A DNA stretch of 48,021 nt from Gammaproteobacteria bacterium (GTDB taxonomy: Bacteria; Pseudomonadota; Gammaproteobacteria; Steroidobacterales; Steroidobacteraceae). The notes under the pieces are model-generated. The model ran no database searches, was not told where the DNA came from, and saw only the letters and a list, made by a program, of their open reading frames with translations. Shown here piece by piece: positions 24,050-34,145 of the stretch (position 1 is its first letter; every line of letters starts with the position of its first letter). The position numbers and the translations under genes were made by a program. The stretch lies in contig JANYAD010000241.1 of assembly GCA_025355165.1 (NCBI GenBank), positions 1 to 48,021 of the forward strand. The letters are read 5' to 3'.

Positions 24050-26860
24050 ATGAACTTGAAAATTGGCGCACGACGGCTTCAAGGCATCGTGCACAACGCG
24101 GGCGTGTCGGTCCGCCAAATATTTCCGCTTGGAATAACCGCGCGGCTGACACTCTCTTTTATTGCGGTGACAGTGCTTGCCGCCACCGCAAACCTGATCT
24201 CCCATGAGAGCGTCTCCGTCGTCCTATTGAGCAGGCCGCCAACCGAGCCGCTGCCTGCCGCAGTCCTCCTCCCGCCCGCCCTGCCCCCCAACGTGGTTCC
24301 TCAGGCCGATTCCCTAACGGCACAAATCGATAAAAAACGATTGGAAGCGCTGACCTCCGTGGCCGACCGCTTCAAACTTGCCAGCGAACTGCGAGCCGAG
24401 ACAAACTCCGAGGCAAACGAGAGCGAAGACGTGGCCGCGGAAGAGGCCCTGCGGCGCACTGCAAATGACTTTCCGGTGAGTGGACTTGCGAAAACGGCGC
24501 TCGAACGCGCCGTGACGGAATACATTGAGCGCGGTCGCCAAGTCGTACTATTGGCTGACCAGCGGCGCGCTGCGCGGCTCGAGCACTCGAAGCTGATGCA
24601 GGCGATGAGCGATAGGCTGCAATCAACTCTCGAAGGGGCGTGGAAAATCTTCGGTCGGGTGATGGCCCGCCAATCTCTTATTGAGTTACGCGTCCAACTC
24701 GATGCAATTCGTGAGCATGGCGAGAGGATAACTCTTGGAGAATCAGTCGACGCAGCCGAACTTAAGGCCCTGGCGGCGAGCGAAGACGCCTTCGCAGCGA
24801 GCTTTGCGCGCAACCAAACACGCTTCACGAGCGCTCATGGCGCCGACTGGGTCAAGGCTACCAAGGCCGATTTCGATGAATTGGTAGCGTTGCGGCTGAG
24901 CTTAGCTTCGCTCAACGGTCGCTATAACGATGCATTGCATCGTTTTTCACAGAACCACGGCTCGCTGTTTGCGGCGATCAGCATTGCAGGCTCTTCATCG
25001 TATCAACCAACGCTGCGTCAAAAGAGATCCTCATCCTTACCGCCCGCCCCAGCACCGGCAATTGAATCGCCGCCTGCGGCTGCGCCCGCCCCAGCAAACC
25101 TCGCCCGATCGCCTGATGAGCTCCTAGCGACTACCGCTTTTCGCAAAGTGGATCATCATGCGCGGAACTTGATGGCCGGAGTCACGGTCATCGTCTTGCT
25201 TCTAGTCACCGTGATTTCGATTCTGACCGTGCGCAGTGTTGTGCGTCCCGTACGCATGATTTTGAGAGGTACGAATACGCTTGGAGCCGGTAATCATCAA
25301 GTGCAGATTCCTCGAGGCGGTATCAGGGAACTGGATACGTTGGCGGAGGCCTTCAATGACATGGCGGCCAGGATCGCCAGTGCGCAGGCGGCGCGCCGGA
25401 TTCATGCAGAGACACTCGAGGAGGCGGTACTCGAGCGCACGCATAAGCTGCAAACACTGGCGCAGCAGGATCCGCTGACCTCGCTGCCAAACCGACGACA
25501 CTTGTCGACGCTATTGGACAATGCAGTTGATCGGGCCAGTCGAGAGAATCGCCATCTGGGAATCTATTTTCTCGACGTCGATAACTTCAAGAATTTCAAC
25601 GACAGCCTGGGGCATGTCTTTGGCGATCGGGTGCTGATGAGCGTGGCCAATCGCCTCGAAGAATTTGCTGACGGATTAGGCTTCGTAGCGCGCTTGGGTG
25701 GCGATGAGTTCACCCTAGTACATGATAACCCTGCCTCCACGCGGGCCGTTCATGAGACGGGGCTGCGCCTTGTAGAAGCATTCCAGCAACTGCTGTTGGT
25801 TGACGGTCAGGAGTTCAGCGTAAGCGTGAGTGTCGGCGCAAGCATCTTTCCGGAACATGGGTCAGGTGCCGACGAGCTATTGCGCGCAGCCGATTCGGCG
25901 CTGTTCCACGCCAAAGAATTGGGCCGCAGCCGGTGCGCGCTGTTCACGCCCGAATTGATCCAATCGGCGGCAGCGCGCTTTGATATCGAGCAAGGCCTGC
26001 GTCGCGCGCTTGAGCGCGGCGAATTTGAACTCGTCTACCAGCCGGAGGTCGATCTGGCGACAATGCGGGTCGATCTGGTCGAGGCATTGATCCGCTGGCG
26101 CATGCCGGACGGGCGGCTGGCCACGCCGGGGGAATTTCTCGCCGTCGCGGAGCAATCGGGGCTCATTTCGGATATCAGCAAGTGGGTGTTGCGCGCTGCC
26201 GTCCAGGCCGCGGCACAATGGCACCACGGCGGATGGTCCGAGGCGCGAGTCGCGATCAATATTTCACCCCGCCAACTGATGGATCCGCGATTTGCTGATT
26301 CCCTCGCAGAACTGCTGCGGGAGTTTGCGCTTCCAGCGTCCGCCATCGAACTCGAATTAACTGAAACGGTGATGCAAACGGGCGCGGGTACCATTGCGGC
26401 GCTGCGTCTGCTGCACACCCAAGGATACGGCATCGCACTCGATGACTTCGGCACCGGCTACTCCTCGTTGACATCGCTGGAGCAACTGCCCCTGTCGCGA
26501 ATCAAACTTGACCGCAGTTTGATCGCGAGTATCGATTCAAGTCCGCGCTCCGCTGCGATCGCTCGAGCAATCATTGATCTTTGCGAGGGGTTGGGATTGG
26601 CTGTCACCGCCGAGGGTGTTGAACGACCTAAGCAACTGGCCTGGCTTCTGACAAGCCGTTCGATTTTCGTGCAAGGCTTCCTGCTTTCCGATGCAGTCCC
26701 GTTCGAAGAAGTTTTAAGGCGCCGCGCGGCTGTGATCCCAAAACTACACAACTTGGTCCTGTCGCTGGGCGTCGAATCGTATCCGCGAACGACGGATCTT
26801 CGAGTGGCAAGCGGAAAATCGGCGCCCATTCCGATTCACCGCGCCGCCATCAAGTCGTAA
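24050..26860 (+). CDS. Membrane GGDEF-EAL protein with HAMP domain
   Basis: A 936-residue c-di-GMP enzyme. TM1 is at about 30-52 and TM2 at about 370-395 (VTVIVLLLVTVISILTV), enclosing a 300-residue periplasmic helical sensor region. HAMP follows at 395-450. The GGDEF domain (about 475-640) has the intact signature at 550-554 (RLGGDEF) but no RxxD inhibitory site five residues before it. The EAL domain (about 660-905) has an intact acidic set: EALIRW at 678-683, ELTETVMQ, LDDFGTGYSSL, KLDRSL and AEGVE. It could both make and degrade c-di-GMP; the complete EAL set makes phosphodiesterase activity likely. The start is uncertain: the frame opens upstream at ATG 23981. Confidence 0.88.
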   Translation: MNLKIGARRLQGIVHNAGVSVRQIFPLGITARLTLSFIAVTVLAATANLISHESVSVVLLSRPPTEPLPAAVLLPPALPPNVVPQADSLTAQIDKKRLEALTSVADRFKLASELRAETNSEANESEDVAAEEALRRTANDFPVSGLAKTALERAVTEYIERGRQVVLLADQRRAARLEHSKLMQAMSDRLQSTLEGAWKIFGRVMARQSLIELRVQLDAIREHGERITLGESVDAAELKALAASEDAFAASFARNQTRFTSAHGADWVKATKADFDELVALRLSLASLNGRYNDALHRFSQNHGSLFAAISIAGSSSYQPTLRQKRSSSLPPAPAPAIESPPAAAPAPANLARSPDELLATTAFRKVDHHARNLMAGVTVIVLLLVTVISILTVRSVVRPVRMILRGTNTLGAGNHQVQIPRGGIRELDTLAEAFNDMAARIASAQAARRIHAETLEEAVLERTHKLQTLAQQDPLTSLPNRRHLSTLLDNAVDRASRENRHLGIYFLDVDNFKNFNDSLGHVFGDRVLMSVANRLEEFADGLGFVARLGGDEFTLVHDNPASTRAVHETGLRLVEAFQQLLLVDGQEFSVSVSVGASIFPEHGSGADELLRAADSALFHAKELGRSRCALFTPELIQSAAARFDIEQGLRRALERGEFELVYQPEVDLATMRVDLVEALIRWRMPDGRLATPGEFLAVAEQSGLISDISKWVLRAAVQAAAQWHHGGWSEARVAINISPRQLMDPRFADSLAELLREFALPASAIELELTETVMQTGAGTIAALRLLHTQGYGIALDDFGTGYSSLTSLEQLPLSRIKLDRSLIASIDSSPRSAAIARAIIDLCEGLGLAVTAEGVERPKQLAWLLTSRSIFVQGFLLSDAVPFEEVLRRRAAVIPKLHNLVLSLGVESYPRTTDLRVASGKSAPIPIHRAAIKS

Positions 26861-26951
26861 CCGATTTTCCTGGGGCGGTGCGGCGCGGTTGTTCCCGCTG
26901 TAGCTCCGTACTGGTACAGTAGCGGCTCTTCAGCCTATTGAAGGGGAGCCT

Positions 26952-27620
26952 ATGACAACGGCGAGCGGTCGAATCATTGCCGCCATGGCGATGATCCTTG
27001 CTTTTTCGGGCTGCGACATCTCGGTTGATGGGAACGGCTCGACCAAGGTCAACGGCTCGGTTCATGTCCCCGCCGGCAAGGCAGCCGATGAAGCTAAAAC
27101 GGTCAACGGCTCGGTGCACATCGATGATGACGCCACCATCACTTCTGCAAGCACTGTTAACGGCAGCATTACCCTCGGAAAGCATGCGAGCGCGACCTCG
27201 CTCAAGACCGTCAATGGATCCGTGACTCTCGGCGCCGGTGCGCGAGTCTCGGAAAGTGCCGGCTCGGTGAATGGTGATCTGACCCTCGCGGATGGCGCAG
27301 AAGTTGGCGGTCATCTAACGAATGTCAACGGCAAGATACGATTGACTGCCGCGCACGTGGGCGGCGGCATTAAAACAGTGAACGCCGGTATCAGCATCAT
27401 GGGCGCATCGCACGTGGAAAATGGGATCATGGTCGATAAACCTTCCGGAATCATGTTCAACAGTCAAGACCCGGTGATTGTGATCGGCCCGGGAGCGAGC
27501 GTTCAGGGCGAGCTTAGATTTGAGCGTAAAGTGAAGCTTTATGTCAGTGATAAAGCCACTATCGGGACGGTAATCGGCGCCACTGCTGTGCCCTTTACCG
27601 GTGAAACCCCACCGAATTGA
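26952..27620 (+). CDS. Repeat lipoprotein with TVNGSV beta-solenoid-like motifs
   Basis: A 222-residue protein. The signal peptide has a lipobox (ILAFSGC, Cys21). The body has near-repeats of T/KVNGSV or xVNGxI/L followed by 8-10 variable residues, at least seven times between residues 30 and 145 (TKVNGSVHV, KTVNGSVHI, STVNGSITL, KTVNGSVTL, GSVNGDLTL, TNVNGKIRL, KTVNAGISI). The spacing suggests a right-handed beta-solenoid, as in bactofilin-like or DUF4097-like proteins. Function is unknown; an envelope location is likely. It has an AGGGGAG ribosome-binding site and lies 17 bp before the methyltransferase-like gene, so the two are probably an operon. Confidence 0.7.
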   Translation: MTTASGRIIAAMAMILAFSGCDISVDGNGSTKVNGSVHVPAGKAADEAKTVNGSVHIDDDATITSASTVNGSITLGKHASATSLKTVNGSVTLGAGARVSESAGSVNGDLTLADGAEVGGHLTNVNGKIRLTAAHVGGGIKTVNAGISIMGASHVENGIMVDKPSGIMFNSQDPVIVIGPGASVQGELRFERKVKLYVSDKATIGTVIGATAVPFTGETPPN

Positions 27621-27637
27621 AAACCTAAGGAAGCATT

Positions 27638-28450
27638 ATGCAAATTGCTGGCGTGAAATTGTTGTTGGTTGCGGCATTCATTGGTGCGCTCGGTCATGGA
27701 ACGGCATCGGCAGCCGCCGCCGATCCAGCGCTCATCGCAGCCGCAGCGAGTCCCGCGCGTCCTGCCGCCGCGGTCGCGCGCGACAAGGCCCGTCATCCGG
27801 TGGAAGAACTTACTTTTTTCGGCGTCAAACCGGGAATGACGGTAATCGAGCTATGGCCGGGCGGAGGCTACTGGACCGATATTCTCGGTCCCTATTTGGC
27901 GCCGAGCGGCCACTACACGGTTGCATTGCCGCCTGCCGGAGGGGAGGAGAATGCAGGAGTCGTTCGGTTTCGTGCGCATCTCGCTGCCGAGAAGGACAGG
28001 CTCGGTACCATTCATGAGACCACGCTGGGAGCCGGTCACTTTGACCTAGCCCCCCCCGCTTCTGCAGATCTCATCGTTACCTTCCGAAATTTGCACAATT
28101 GGATGGGAGATGGATATGCCGACGAGGCCTTGGCCGCGTGCTTCAGTGCGTTGAAACCCGGTGGCATTTTAGGGATAGAAGAGCATCGCGGTAGCAACGA
28201 GGTGCCGCAGGATCCGAAGGGCAAGAGCGGCTACGTTCGCCAAGACTATGCGATCGCTTTGGCTAAAAAAGCCGGCTTCGTGCTGGTAGGCTCTTCTGAA
28301 ATCAACGCCAACCCCCGTGATACCAAGAATTGGCCCGACGGCGTATGGACACTGCCGCCCACACTCGCGCAGGGCGAGAAAGACCGCGCCAAGTATGTGG
28401 CTATCGGCGAGTCGGACAATTTCGTGCTCAAATTTCAAAAGCCGCGCTAA
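27638..28450 (+). CDS. Exported class I methyltransferase-like protein (COG4798 type)
   Basis: A 270-residue protein. A signal peptide covers about 1-24 (LLLVAAFIGALGHGTASA). A Rossmann methyltransferase domain follows: PGMTVIELWPGGGYWTDIL holds motif I, DLIVTFRNLHNWMGDG is around motif IV and ALKPGGILGIEEHR is motif V/VI. SAM is cytosolic, so a secreted methyltransferase fold is paradoxical; the family is known with this architecture but without an established reaction. ALPPAGGEENAGVVRF suggests an altered nucleotide pocket. It is cotranscribed with the repeat lipoprotein. Confidence 0.75.
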   Translation: MQIAGVKLLLVAAFIGALGHGTASAAAADPALIAAAASPARPAAAVARDKARHPVEELTFFGVKPGMTVIELWPGGGYWTDILGPYLAPSGHYTVALPPAGGEENAGVVRFRAHLAAEKDRLGTIHETTLGAGHFDLAPPASADLIVTFRNLHNWMGDGYADEALAACFSALKPGGILGIEEHRGSNEVPQDPKGKSGYVRQDYAIALAKKAGFVLVGSSEINANPRDTKNWPDGVWTLPPTLAQGEKDRAKYVAIGESDNFVLKFQKPR

Positions 28451-28466
28451 GCGGCTAGCGGGCAAA

Positions 28467-30152
28467 TTAAGCCGTTTTTTGCTCTGACAAGCCGAGTTCC
28501 AAGGTCATGCGTTCACGCATTGCGAACTTTTGCACTTTGCCGGTGATCGTCAGAGGAAATTCAGTGACAAAGCGAATATAGCGCGGGATTTTGTAGTGTG
28601 CGATTTGGTTTTGGCAAAATTCCCGCAACTCCGCCTCGGTGCAGCTGACGTCCGGTTTTAGCTGTATCCAGGCGCACACTTCCTCGCCGAACTTCGCGTC
28701 TGGCACGCCGCATACCTGCGCCGCCTGCACCTTGGGGTGCCGGTAGAGAAACTCCTCGACTTCGCGTGGATATACGTTTTCACCGCCGCGGATGACCAAG
28801 TCTTTCAATCGCCCGGTCACGTTGCCGTACCCTTGCCCATCGATGACGCCAAGATCTCCCGTGTGCATCCAGCCTGCATCGTCAAGGACCTCGCGGGTCC
28901 TGTCGGGATCTTCCCAGTAGCCTTTCATCACCGAATAGCCGCGGGTATGAATCTCACCTTGAGTTCCGCGCGGGACGCAACGTCCTTGCAAATCGACGAC
29001 CTTCACTTGAACATGAGGGTGCACCCGGCCGACCGTCGATACGCGCCGTTCGAAGGAGTCATCGATTGCCGATTGAAAGCTCACGGGACTGGTTTCGGTC
29101 ATGCCGTAGCAGTTGGTGATTTGCGATACATTCATCTCGCTGATGACCCGCTTCATGATCTCGACGGGACACGGCGCCCCCGCCATGATCCCGGTTCGTA
29201 GACTCGACAGGTCGTATCGATCAAATTCCGGAGTCGCCAATTCGGCTATAAACATAGTCGGAACGCCGTAGATCGCGGTTGTTCGCTCTTTGTCGACGGT
29301 TTGCAACGTCTTTACGGGATCAAAGCTTTCAGACGGGTAAATCATCGCTGCGCCATGGGTAATGGCCGCCAAATTTCCCATGACCATGCCGAAGCAATGA
29401 TAGAGCGGCACGGGAATGCAGATGCGATCCTGCTCCGACAGCCCGATACCGCGGCCCACGAAATAACCATTATTCAAAATATTGTAGTGGCTTAAGGTCG
29501 CCCCCTTCGGCAGTCCCGTGGTACCGCTCGTAAATTGGATATTGATGGCATCATCTGGCTGCAGGTCGTCCGCGAGCTGATCCAGCCGCGCGCGATCTGT
29601 TGCTGTGCCCTGCTGGAGGAGCTCTTCAAAGCTCAGACAGCCGCGGCTCTTCACGGGACCCAAGCAGATGACCAGTTTAAGTTGCGGCAGTCTGGCGCTG
29701 TCCAATTGGCCCGGCGCGCAGGCATCAATTTCCGGTGCCAAGACACGGAGCATCGCGAGGTACTCACTGCTCTTGAGTTTCTCCGCCATGATAAGGGCGC
29801 GGCAACCCACTTTCTTGAGGCAGAACTCCAGCTCCGAAGTGCGATATGCGGGATTGATGTTCACCAGGATCAACCCCAGTTTTGCACTGGCGAACTGGGT
29901 CACCGTCCATTCAGCGCAGTTTGGTGCCCAAATGCCGATTCTGTCGCCTTTACTTAGCCCGAGGCACAGCAATCCGCCGGCAAGTAAGTCCACGTGTCTC
30001 TTGAGCTCCGTGTAGGTCCACCGGACTTGCTGATCCGGAACGACCAATGCCTCGCGCAGCGCGAATCGGTGCGCGGTTTCGTCGAATGCGCGGCCAATTG
30101 TTTGATACTTAAGCGCAACATCCGCAGGGCCCTGGACGAAACTCAAAAGCAT
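28467..30152 (-). CDS. AMP-forming acyl-CoA synthetase (FadD-like)
   Basis: A 561-residue ANL-superfamily enzyme that activates carboxylic acids as acyl-AMP and then acyl-CoA. Core motifs are present: the P-loop [62 protein letters not shown] and the C-terminal lysine region [15 protein letters not shown]. Medium-chain or long-chain fatty acids are likely substrates. ATG 30152 gives the usual start ([19 protein letters not shown]); the frame is open to 30242, but that part is not family-like. It diverges from the metallophosphoesterase across about 40 bp. Confidence 0.9.
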   Translation of the reverse strand: MLLSFVQGPADVALKYQTIGRAFDETAHRFALREALVVPDQQVRWTYTELKRHVDLLAGGLLCLGLSKGDRIGIWAPNCAEWTVTQFASAKLGLILVNINPAYRTSELEFCLKKVGCRALIMAEKLKSSEYLAMLRVLAPEIDACAPGQLDSARLPQLKLVICLGPVKSRGCLSFEELLQQGTATDRARLDQLADDLQPDDAINIQFTSGTTGLPKGATLSHYNILNNGYFVGRGIGLSEQDRICIPVPLYHCFGMVMGNLAAITHGAAMIYPSESFDPVKTLQTVDKERTTAIYGVPTMFIAELATPEFDRYDLSSLRTGIMAGAPCPVEIMKRVISEMNVSQITNCYGMTETSPVSFQSAIDDSFERRVSTVGRVHPHVQVKVVDLQGRCVPRGTQGEIHTRGYSVMKGYWEDPDRTREVLDDAGWMHTGDLGVIDGQGYGNVTGRLKDLVIRGGENVYPREVEEFLYRHPKVQAAQVCGVPDAKFGEEVCAWIQLKPDVSCTEAELREFCQNQIAHYKIPRYIRFVTEFPLTITGKVQKFAMRERMTLELGLSEQKTA

Positions 30153-30194
30153 TGAAAATCCCCATCTTGAACTTTCATTGTACCGCCACCATTG

Positions 30195-31355
30195 ATGATG
30201 CGGATGAACTCCAGCCGGAATGTCCGCCGCCTTTTCTTGCACCCTCTTTGGCTGTTTTTAGCCTTGCCGGGATATGTGGGCTGGCGCCTGCTCTCGGGCA
30301 TGTCGCTCGGGCCGCTCGGTATCGCGGTCGGGATCGCGGTGTTGGTGGCTTTTTGCCTGTTTATCCCTTTTTCGATGCGCGCACGAAGCATGCAAGATCG
30401 AAAGCTTTCGGACCGTCTATCCTGGGTGGGTTTAACCGCCATGGGATTTTTCTCCTCACTCTTCGTGATGACCTTTCTCAGGGACCTGGTGCTGCTGGGG
30501 GTCCGACCGTTCATCGCGAGCGAGAAAGCATGGCTCGCGCCAAGCGCGTATGCCACATTGCTTTTGACTTTTTTAATGACGATCGTAGGACTGATCATCG
30601 CCCGCCGCCGCCCGACCATCGTGAAAATCGACATTCCGGTGACCGGTTTGCCGTTGGCACTGCATGGCTTTTCGATCGCGCAGATTAGCGATGTGCACGT
30701 GGGACCCACCATCAAACGTGGCTTCGTTGAGGGGATTGTCCGTCGAGTCAACGCATTGAAAGCCGACATGGTCGCGGTAACAGGCGATCTGGTCGACGGT
30801 TCGGTTCAGCAACTGTCGTCCCACACGGCGCCGCTGGCGGCCCTGGCCGCCCGCCATGGGGCCTACTTCGTTACCGGAAATCATGAGTATTACTCCGGTG
30901 AGAGTGCGTGGACTGCGGAAATTCGGCGTCTCGGTCTGCGTGTGCTCAAGAATGAGCATGTTGTTTTGAAGCATGATGGTGCTTCACTGGTGCTCGCAGG
31001 GGTGACCGATTTCAGCGCGCATCGTTTCGATCTGGCGCAACGCAGCGACCCGGTGGCTGCAATGTATGGCGCACCCGCGAATGCCGGAGCCCGGATTTTG
31101 CTGGCCCATCAACCAAGTTCCGCAGCGGCCGCTGAGCAGGCCGGGTTCGATGTTCAGATTTCAGGCCATACGCATGGCGGGCAATTCTGGCCCTGGAACC
31201 TGTTTGTGCGTTTCTTTCAACCGTTCACCGGCGGCCTGCATCGACTGAAGAACTTGTGGGTTTACGTCAGCCGCGGCACAGGTTATTGGGGGCCGCCAAA
31301 CCGTTTCGGCGTGCCGTCCGAAATTACCCACATCCGATTGGTCCCGGCCTCGTAA
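30195..31355 (+). CDS. Membrane metallophosphoesterase (YkuE/YaeI-like)
   Basis: A 386-residue protein. Four TM helices occupy about residues 12-150. A calcineurin-type phosphoesterase domain follows with [33 protein letters not shown] and [13 protein letters not shown], the five metal-ligand motifs. YaeI/YkuE relatives act on phospholipid or UDP-linked substrates near the membrane; the substrate here is unknown. The start is ambiguous (TTG 30192, ATG 30195, 30198 or 30204) and no clear ribosome-binding site is seen. Confidence 0.87.
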   Translation: MMRMNSSRNVRRLFLHPLWLFLALPGYVGWRLLSGMSLGPLGIAVGIAVLVAFCLFIPFSMRARSMQDRKLSDRLSWVGLTAMGFFSSLFVMTFLRDLVLLGVRPFIASEKAWLAPSAYATLLLTFLMTIVGLIIARRRPTIVKIDIPVTGLPLALHGFSIAQISDVHVGPTIKRGFVEGIVRRVNALKADMVAVTGDLVDGSVQQLSSHTAPLAALAARHGAYFVTGNHEYYSGESAWTAEIRRLGLRVLKNEHVVLKHDGASLVLAGVTDFSAHRFDLAQRSDPVAAMYGAPANAGARILLAHQPSSAAAAEQAGFDVQISGHTHGGQFWPWNLFVRFFQPFTGGLHRLKNLWVYVSRGTGYWGPPNRFGVPSEITHIRLVPAS

Positions 31356-31400
31356 GCAGACACGCATTCCGGCAGTCTTTTCTCAGGCCCGACGCACAGT

Positions 31401-32066
31401 TCATGGAGGCTGGTAGACGGCCGCCACGACGCCAGACCGAAATGGCGTCGCGCTGATTAGTCGCAGATCAACTGGGCTGCGCAGTTGCGAGAACAGTGGT
31501 TGGCCTTGGCCCAATACCACCGGATGAATAACCAGTCGATATTCGTCGATCAGGACGGAGGCAGCGAGGCTTTGGGCGAACTGAGCGCCGCCATGCGCAA
31601 GGATGAAATTGCCGGGCTGCTCCTTCAGTCGAAGAATTTCCTCCACGAGATCGCCGCGAGCCACCCCGGGTGCGGCCCAGGACTGCAGTACCGCCGCCGT
31701 GGGCGTGACGCCATGCCGCTCTGCATTACGCGCTCTTGCTTCGGCGGGCGCCGGCGTAACCTGATCCACCTGCGTGCCGTCCCTGATCCCTTTCCTTGAA
31801 AAAATGATCTTGGGGATAACGTTCATCGGCAGTGCCATCGGCATGTCCGAAAAGGGCCAGAACGCCGCCATATCGTAATAGCTACGGCTCCCCATGATGT
31901 GCACGCCGGCTTCGCGAAGCATACTGAGAACCCACTGCGTGGAGTCCTCGCCGCCCACTGTCCGAAATATCCAGTCGACCTCGCGGTTCGGTCCGGCGAT
32001 AAAGCCGTCGAGAGAGATCGACATCTTCAACACGAGCTTTCTTTTTGTCGCCGTTGCGGTCGCCAC
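31401..32066 (-). CDS. Dihydrofolate reductase/RibD C-terminal-like protein
   Basis: A 221-residue protein of the DHFR superfamily (YyaP/YwjB type). It has KMSISLDGFIAGPNREVDW at residues 13-31, a nucleotide-binding segment (HIMGSRSYYDMAAFWP) and C-terminal LAHGGAQFAQSLAASVLIDEYRL and HPVVLGQGQPLF. Members reduce pteridine-like substrates or confer drug tolerance, but most are uncharacterised. It stands alone. Confidence 0.85.
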   Translation of the reverse strand: MATATATKRKLVLKMSISLDGFIAGPNREVDWIFRTVGGEDSTQWVLSMLREAGVHIMGSRSYYDMAAFWPFSDMPMALPMNVIPKIIFSRKGIRDGTQVDQVTPAPAEARARNAERHGVTPTAAVLQSWAAPGVARGDLVEEILRLKEQPGNFILAHGGAQFAQSLAASVLIDEYRLVIHPVVLGQGQPLFSQLRSPVDLRLISATPFRSGVVAAVYQPP

Positions 32067-32443
32067 TATTTCTCCTGAGCCTTGCGATCGTTCGCCGTAT
32101 CAAAATGCACCCGTCAAATTGGCGTCACGAAGCTACGACGAACGAGGCGAACAATTTCCGACACGGTTCGAGCTTAAGGGATCGTCCAATTTGAGCCGCT
32201 GACGGTGAGCTCGAGAAATTCTTGCTCACCGAAATCGATATTTACGCGATCAAAGGAGCGATCGAGAAAATACCGCTAAGCACGCTACATGCTCGACCGG
32301 TACCGCGTTCTCGAACCGCTATTTCCTCGCCCAATGCGATGACAGATCGCTTCACCAGATAACCCGTGAAATCCCAGCAGTTTGGCAGCCGTACGGTAGA
32401 AGGCCTTGAGTGACGCAAGTCTCAAAAACAATTGAAAGTTAAG
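32067..32443. other. Intergenic stretch with one inverted repeat
   Basis: No gene seen. CGGTGAGC (32203-32210) and GCTCACCG (32224-32231) form an 8-bp stem with a 13-nt loop and no T-tract, so a terminator role is uncertain. Confidence 0.4.
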
Positions 32444-32536
32444 TGGCGGAGAGGGTGGGATTCGAACCCACGTGCCGGAATTACCCGACCATCCGATTTC
32501 GAGTCGGCGCCGTTATGACCACTTCGGTACCTCTCC
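32444..32536 (-). tRNA. tRNA-Ser (anticodon CGA)
   Basis: The acceptor GGAGAGG (32536-32530) pairs with CCTCTCC, the discriminator is G and CCA is encoded. The anticodon loop CTCGAAA gives CGA, reading UCG. A long variable arm (GGTCGGGTAATTCCGGC) identifies a class II serine tRNA, and the T loop TTCGAAT is canonical. The length of 93 nt is normal. I saw no integrated repeat of its 3' end in this window. Confidence 0.94.
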
Positions 32537-32783
32537 GGTTAACTTAAATTTCGCCTTGTTTACTTATGGTTTTACCGCATTAACTTAAAAAACAATTTGT
32601 TTTTACACATCAGCAGCCGGGCCGGAAACGCATTTGTCAAGGGTTCGCGGGAGGGGAATATTCGTTTATTCTAGCTCATCGGAAAAGGGCTCGCCTCAAG
32701 AACCGAACTTGCCCGCACCGCCGCACTCAAATGGACCATCAATCGTGCGAAATGTAGACATAGTTGAAAATTGGCGGCGCTGG

Positions 32784-34145
32784 ATGAAGCTAACGATAGC
32801 CGTTTGCGCCGTTGTTTCGCTGAGCAGCTTCGCGCCGATTCCCAGCTTGATCGTCCAAATCAAGACGCTGGGTGAGCTGCGGGTAGTAACTCGCACCAGC
32901 CCGTTGGCCTTCTATCGCGGTTTTAACGGCCTCCCCGAAGGCCCCGAATACGAGCTCGCGCAACGTTTCGCGGATGAGCTTGGCGTGAAGCTCAAAATCA
33001 CGCCCATGCATAGTTATGCAGAAATCTACGCCGCCCTGACTTCTGGACAAGCACATGTGGCCGCTGCGGGACTCAAGGTTCCGATGCAATCGGTGCCGGG
33101 CATCGAATTTGGACCGGCTTATCAACACGTGCATGAGCATTTAATATATCGGCGCGGCGCTTTGCGGCCGGGCTCGCTTGCTGAAATCGGCAATTCTGAT
33201 TTGGAAATAGCGGCCGGCAGCTCGCACGCAAAGACTCTCCAGGACGCGCGCAATGCCAATCCCGAGTTGGTTTGGGTGGAGAATTCCAGCACCAATTCCC
33301 AGGCACTCTTGGATGGGGTCGCGGACGGCACCATTGACTACACGATCGCCGATTCGACTGAATTCGCATTAGCCCATGACCTGCATCCGGATCTTCGGAT
33401 CGCTTTTGACTTCCCGGGAAACCGTCCTCTGGCATGGGCAGCCAGCAATCACGATCCGAGCTTTGCAGGCGACATGGCGAAGTACTTCGCCCGCTTGAAG
33501 CTCAACGGCGACCTCGCGGCAATCGTAAATCGCTACTACGGCCGTTCCGAGGATGGCGAATTTGCAGGCGGCCCAGGATTCATGCGCCATTTGCAAAGTC
33601 GCTTGCCGCTTTATAAACAGTGGTTTGTGGAGGCCGCGGAACAAAGCAGCCAGGACTGGCGCTTGCTGGCGGCAATCGGCTACCAGGAATCCAAATGGAA
33701 TCCGCACGCATCCTCCTCCGCGGGCGCACATGGTTTGATGCAACTTACGCTCGACACGGCCAGCGAAGCGAAGGTGACCGATCTTTCGGACGCGAGGCAA
33801 AGCATCTTTGGCGGCGCGCGATATTTCCGCCAGGTCTATGCGAAGATTCCATCTCACGTTTCCGAGCCGGATCGAACCTGGTTCGCGCTTGCCGCGTACA
33901 ACATCGGGTACGGCCATGTGGAAGACGCACGCGTGTTGGCGCAAAAGGCCGGCCGTGATCCCGACTCTTGGCAGGAGGTGCGCGACTTTCTGCCATTGCT
34001 CGAGCAGGAACGCTGGTACACCCAGACCGAGAACGGCTACGCGCGCGGACGGGAACCTGTGCACTACGTCGACAACGTCCGCAGTTATCGCGACATGCTG
34101 GAATGGGCCTGGGGCGACGGCCCCAATGCGGCCGCACTGAATTAG
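32784..34145 (+). CDS. mltF: Membrane-bound lytic murein transglycosylase F
   Basis: A 453-residue protein. A signal peptide or anchor covers about 1-20, with no lipobox. A SBP_bac_3-type solute-binding domain covers about 28-255 (GELRVVTRTSPLAFYRG, AAGLKVP). The lysozyme-like SLT domain covers about 280-440, with the catalytic Glu in AAIGYQESKWNPHASSSAGAHGLMQLT, then WFALAAYNIGYGHVEDAR. It cleaves the MurNAc-GlcNAc bond of peptidoglycan to 1,6-anhydro-MurNAc. The frame opens at TTG 32634; ATG 32784 aligns with the E. coli MltF N-terminus. Its stop overlaps that of convergent tadA. Confidence 0.92.
   Translation: MKLTIAVCAVVSLSSFAPIPSLIVQIKTLGELRVVTRTSPLAFYRGFNGLPEGPEYELAQRFADELGVKLKITPMHSYAEIYAALTSGQAHVAAAGLKVPMQSVPGIEFGPAYQHVHEHLIYRRGALRPGSLAEIGNSDLEIAAGSSHAKTLQDARNANPELVWVENSSTNSQALLDGVADGTIDYTIADSTEFALAHDLHPDLRIAFDFPGNRPLAWAASNHDPSFAGDMAKYFARLKLNGDLAAIVNRYYGRSEDGEFAGGPGFMRHLQSRLPLYKQWFVEAAEQSSQDWRLLAAIGYQESKWNPHASSSAGAHGLMQLTLDTASEAKVTDLSDARQSIFGGARYFRQVYAKIPSHVSEPDRTWFALAAYNIGYGHVEDARVLAQKAGRDPDSWQEVRDFLPLLEQERWYTQTENGYARGREPVHYVDNVRSYRDMLEWAWGDGPNAAALN

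Noticed and set aside
23263-24207. 314-codon plus-strand frame between the D-aminoacylase and GGDEF-EAL genes
   Set aside because: Half of it is antisense to the D-aminoacylase and the rest has unlikely composition; not kept as a gene.
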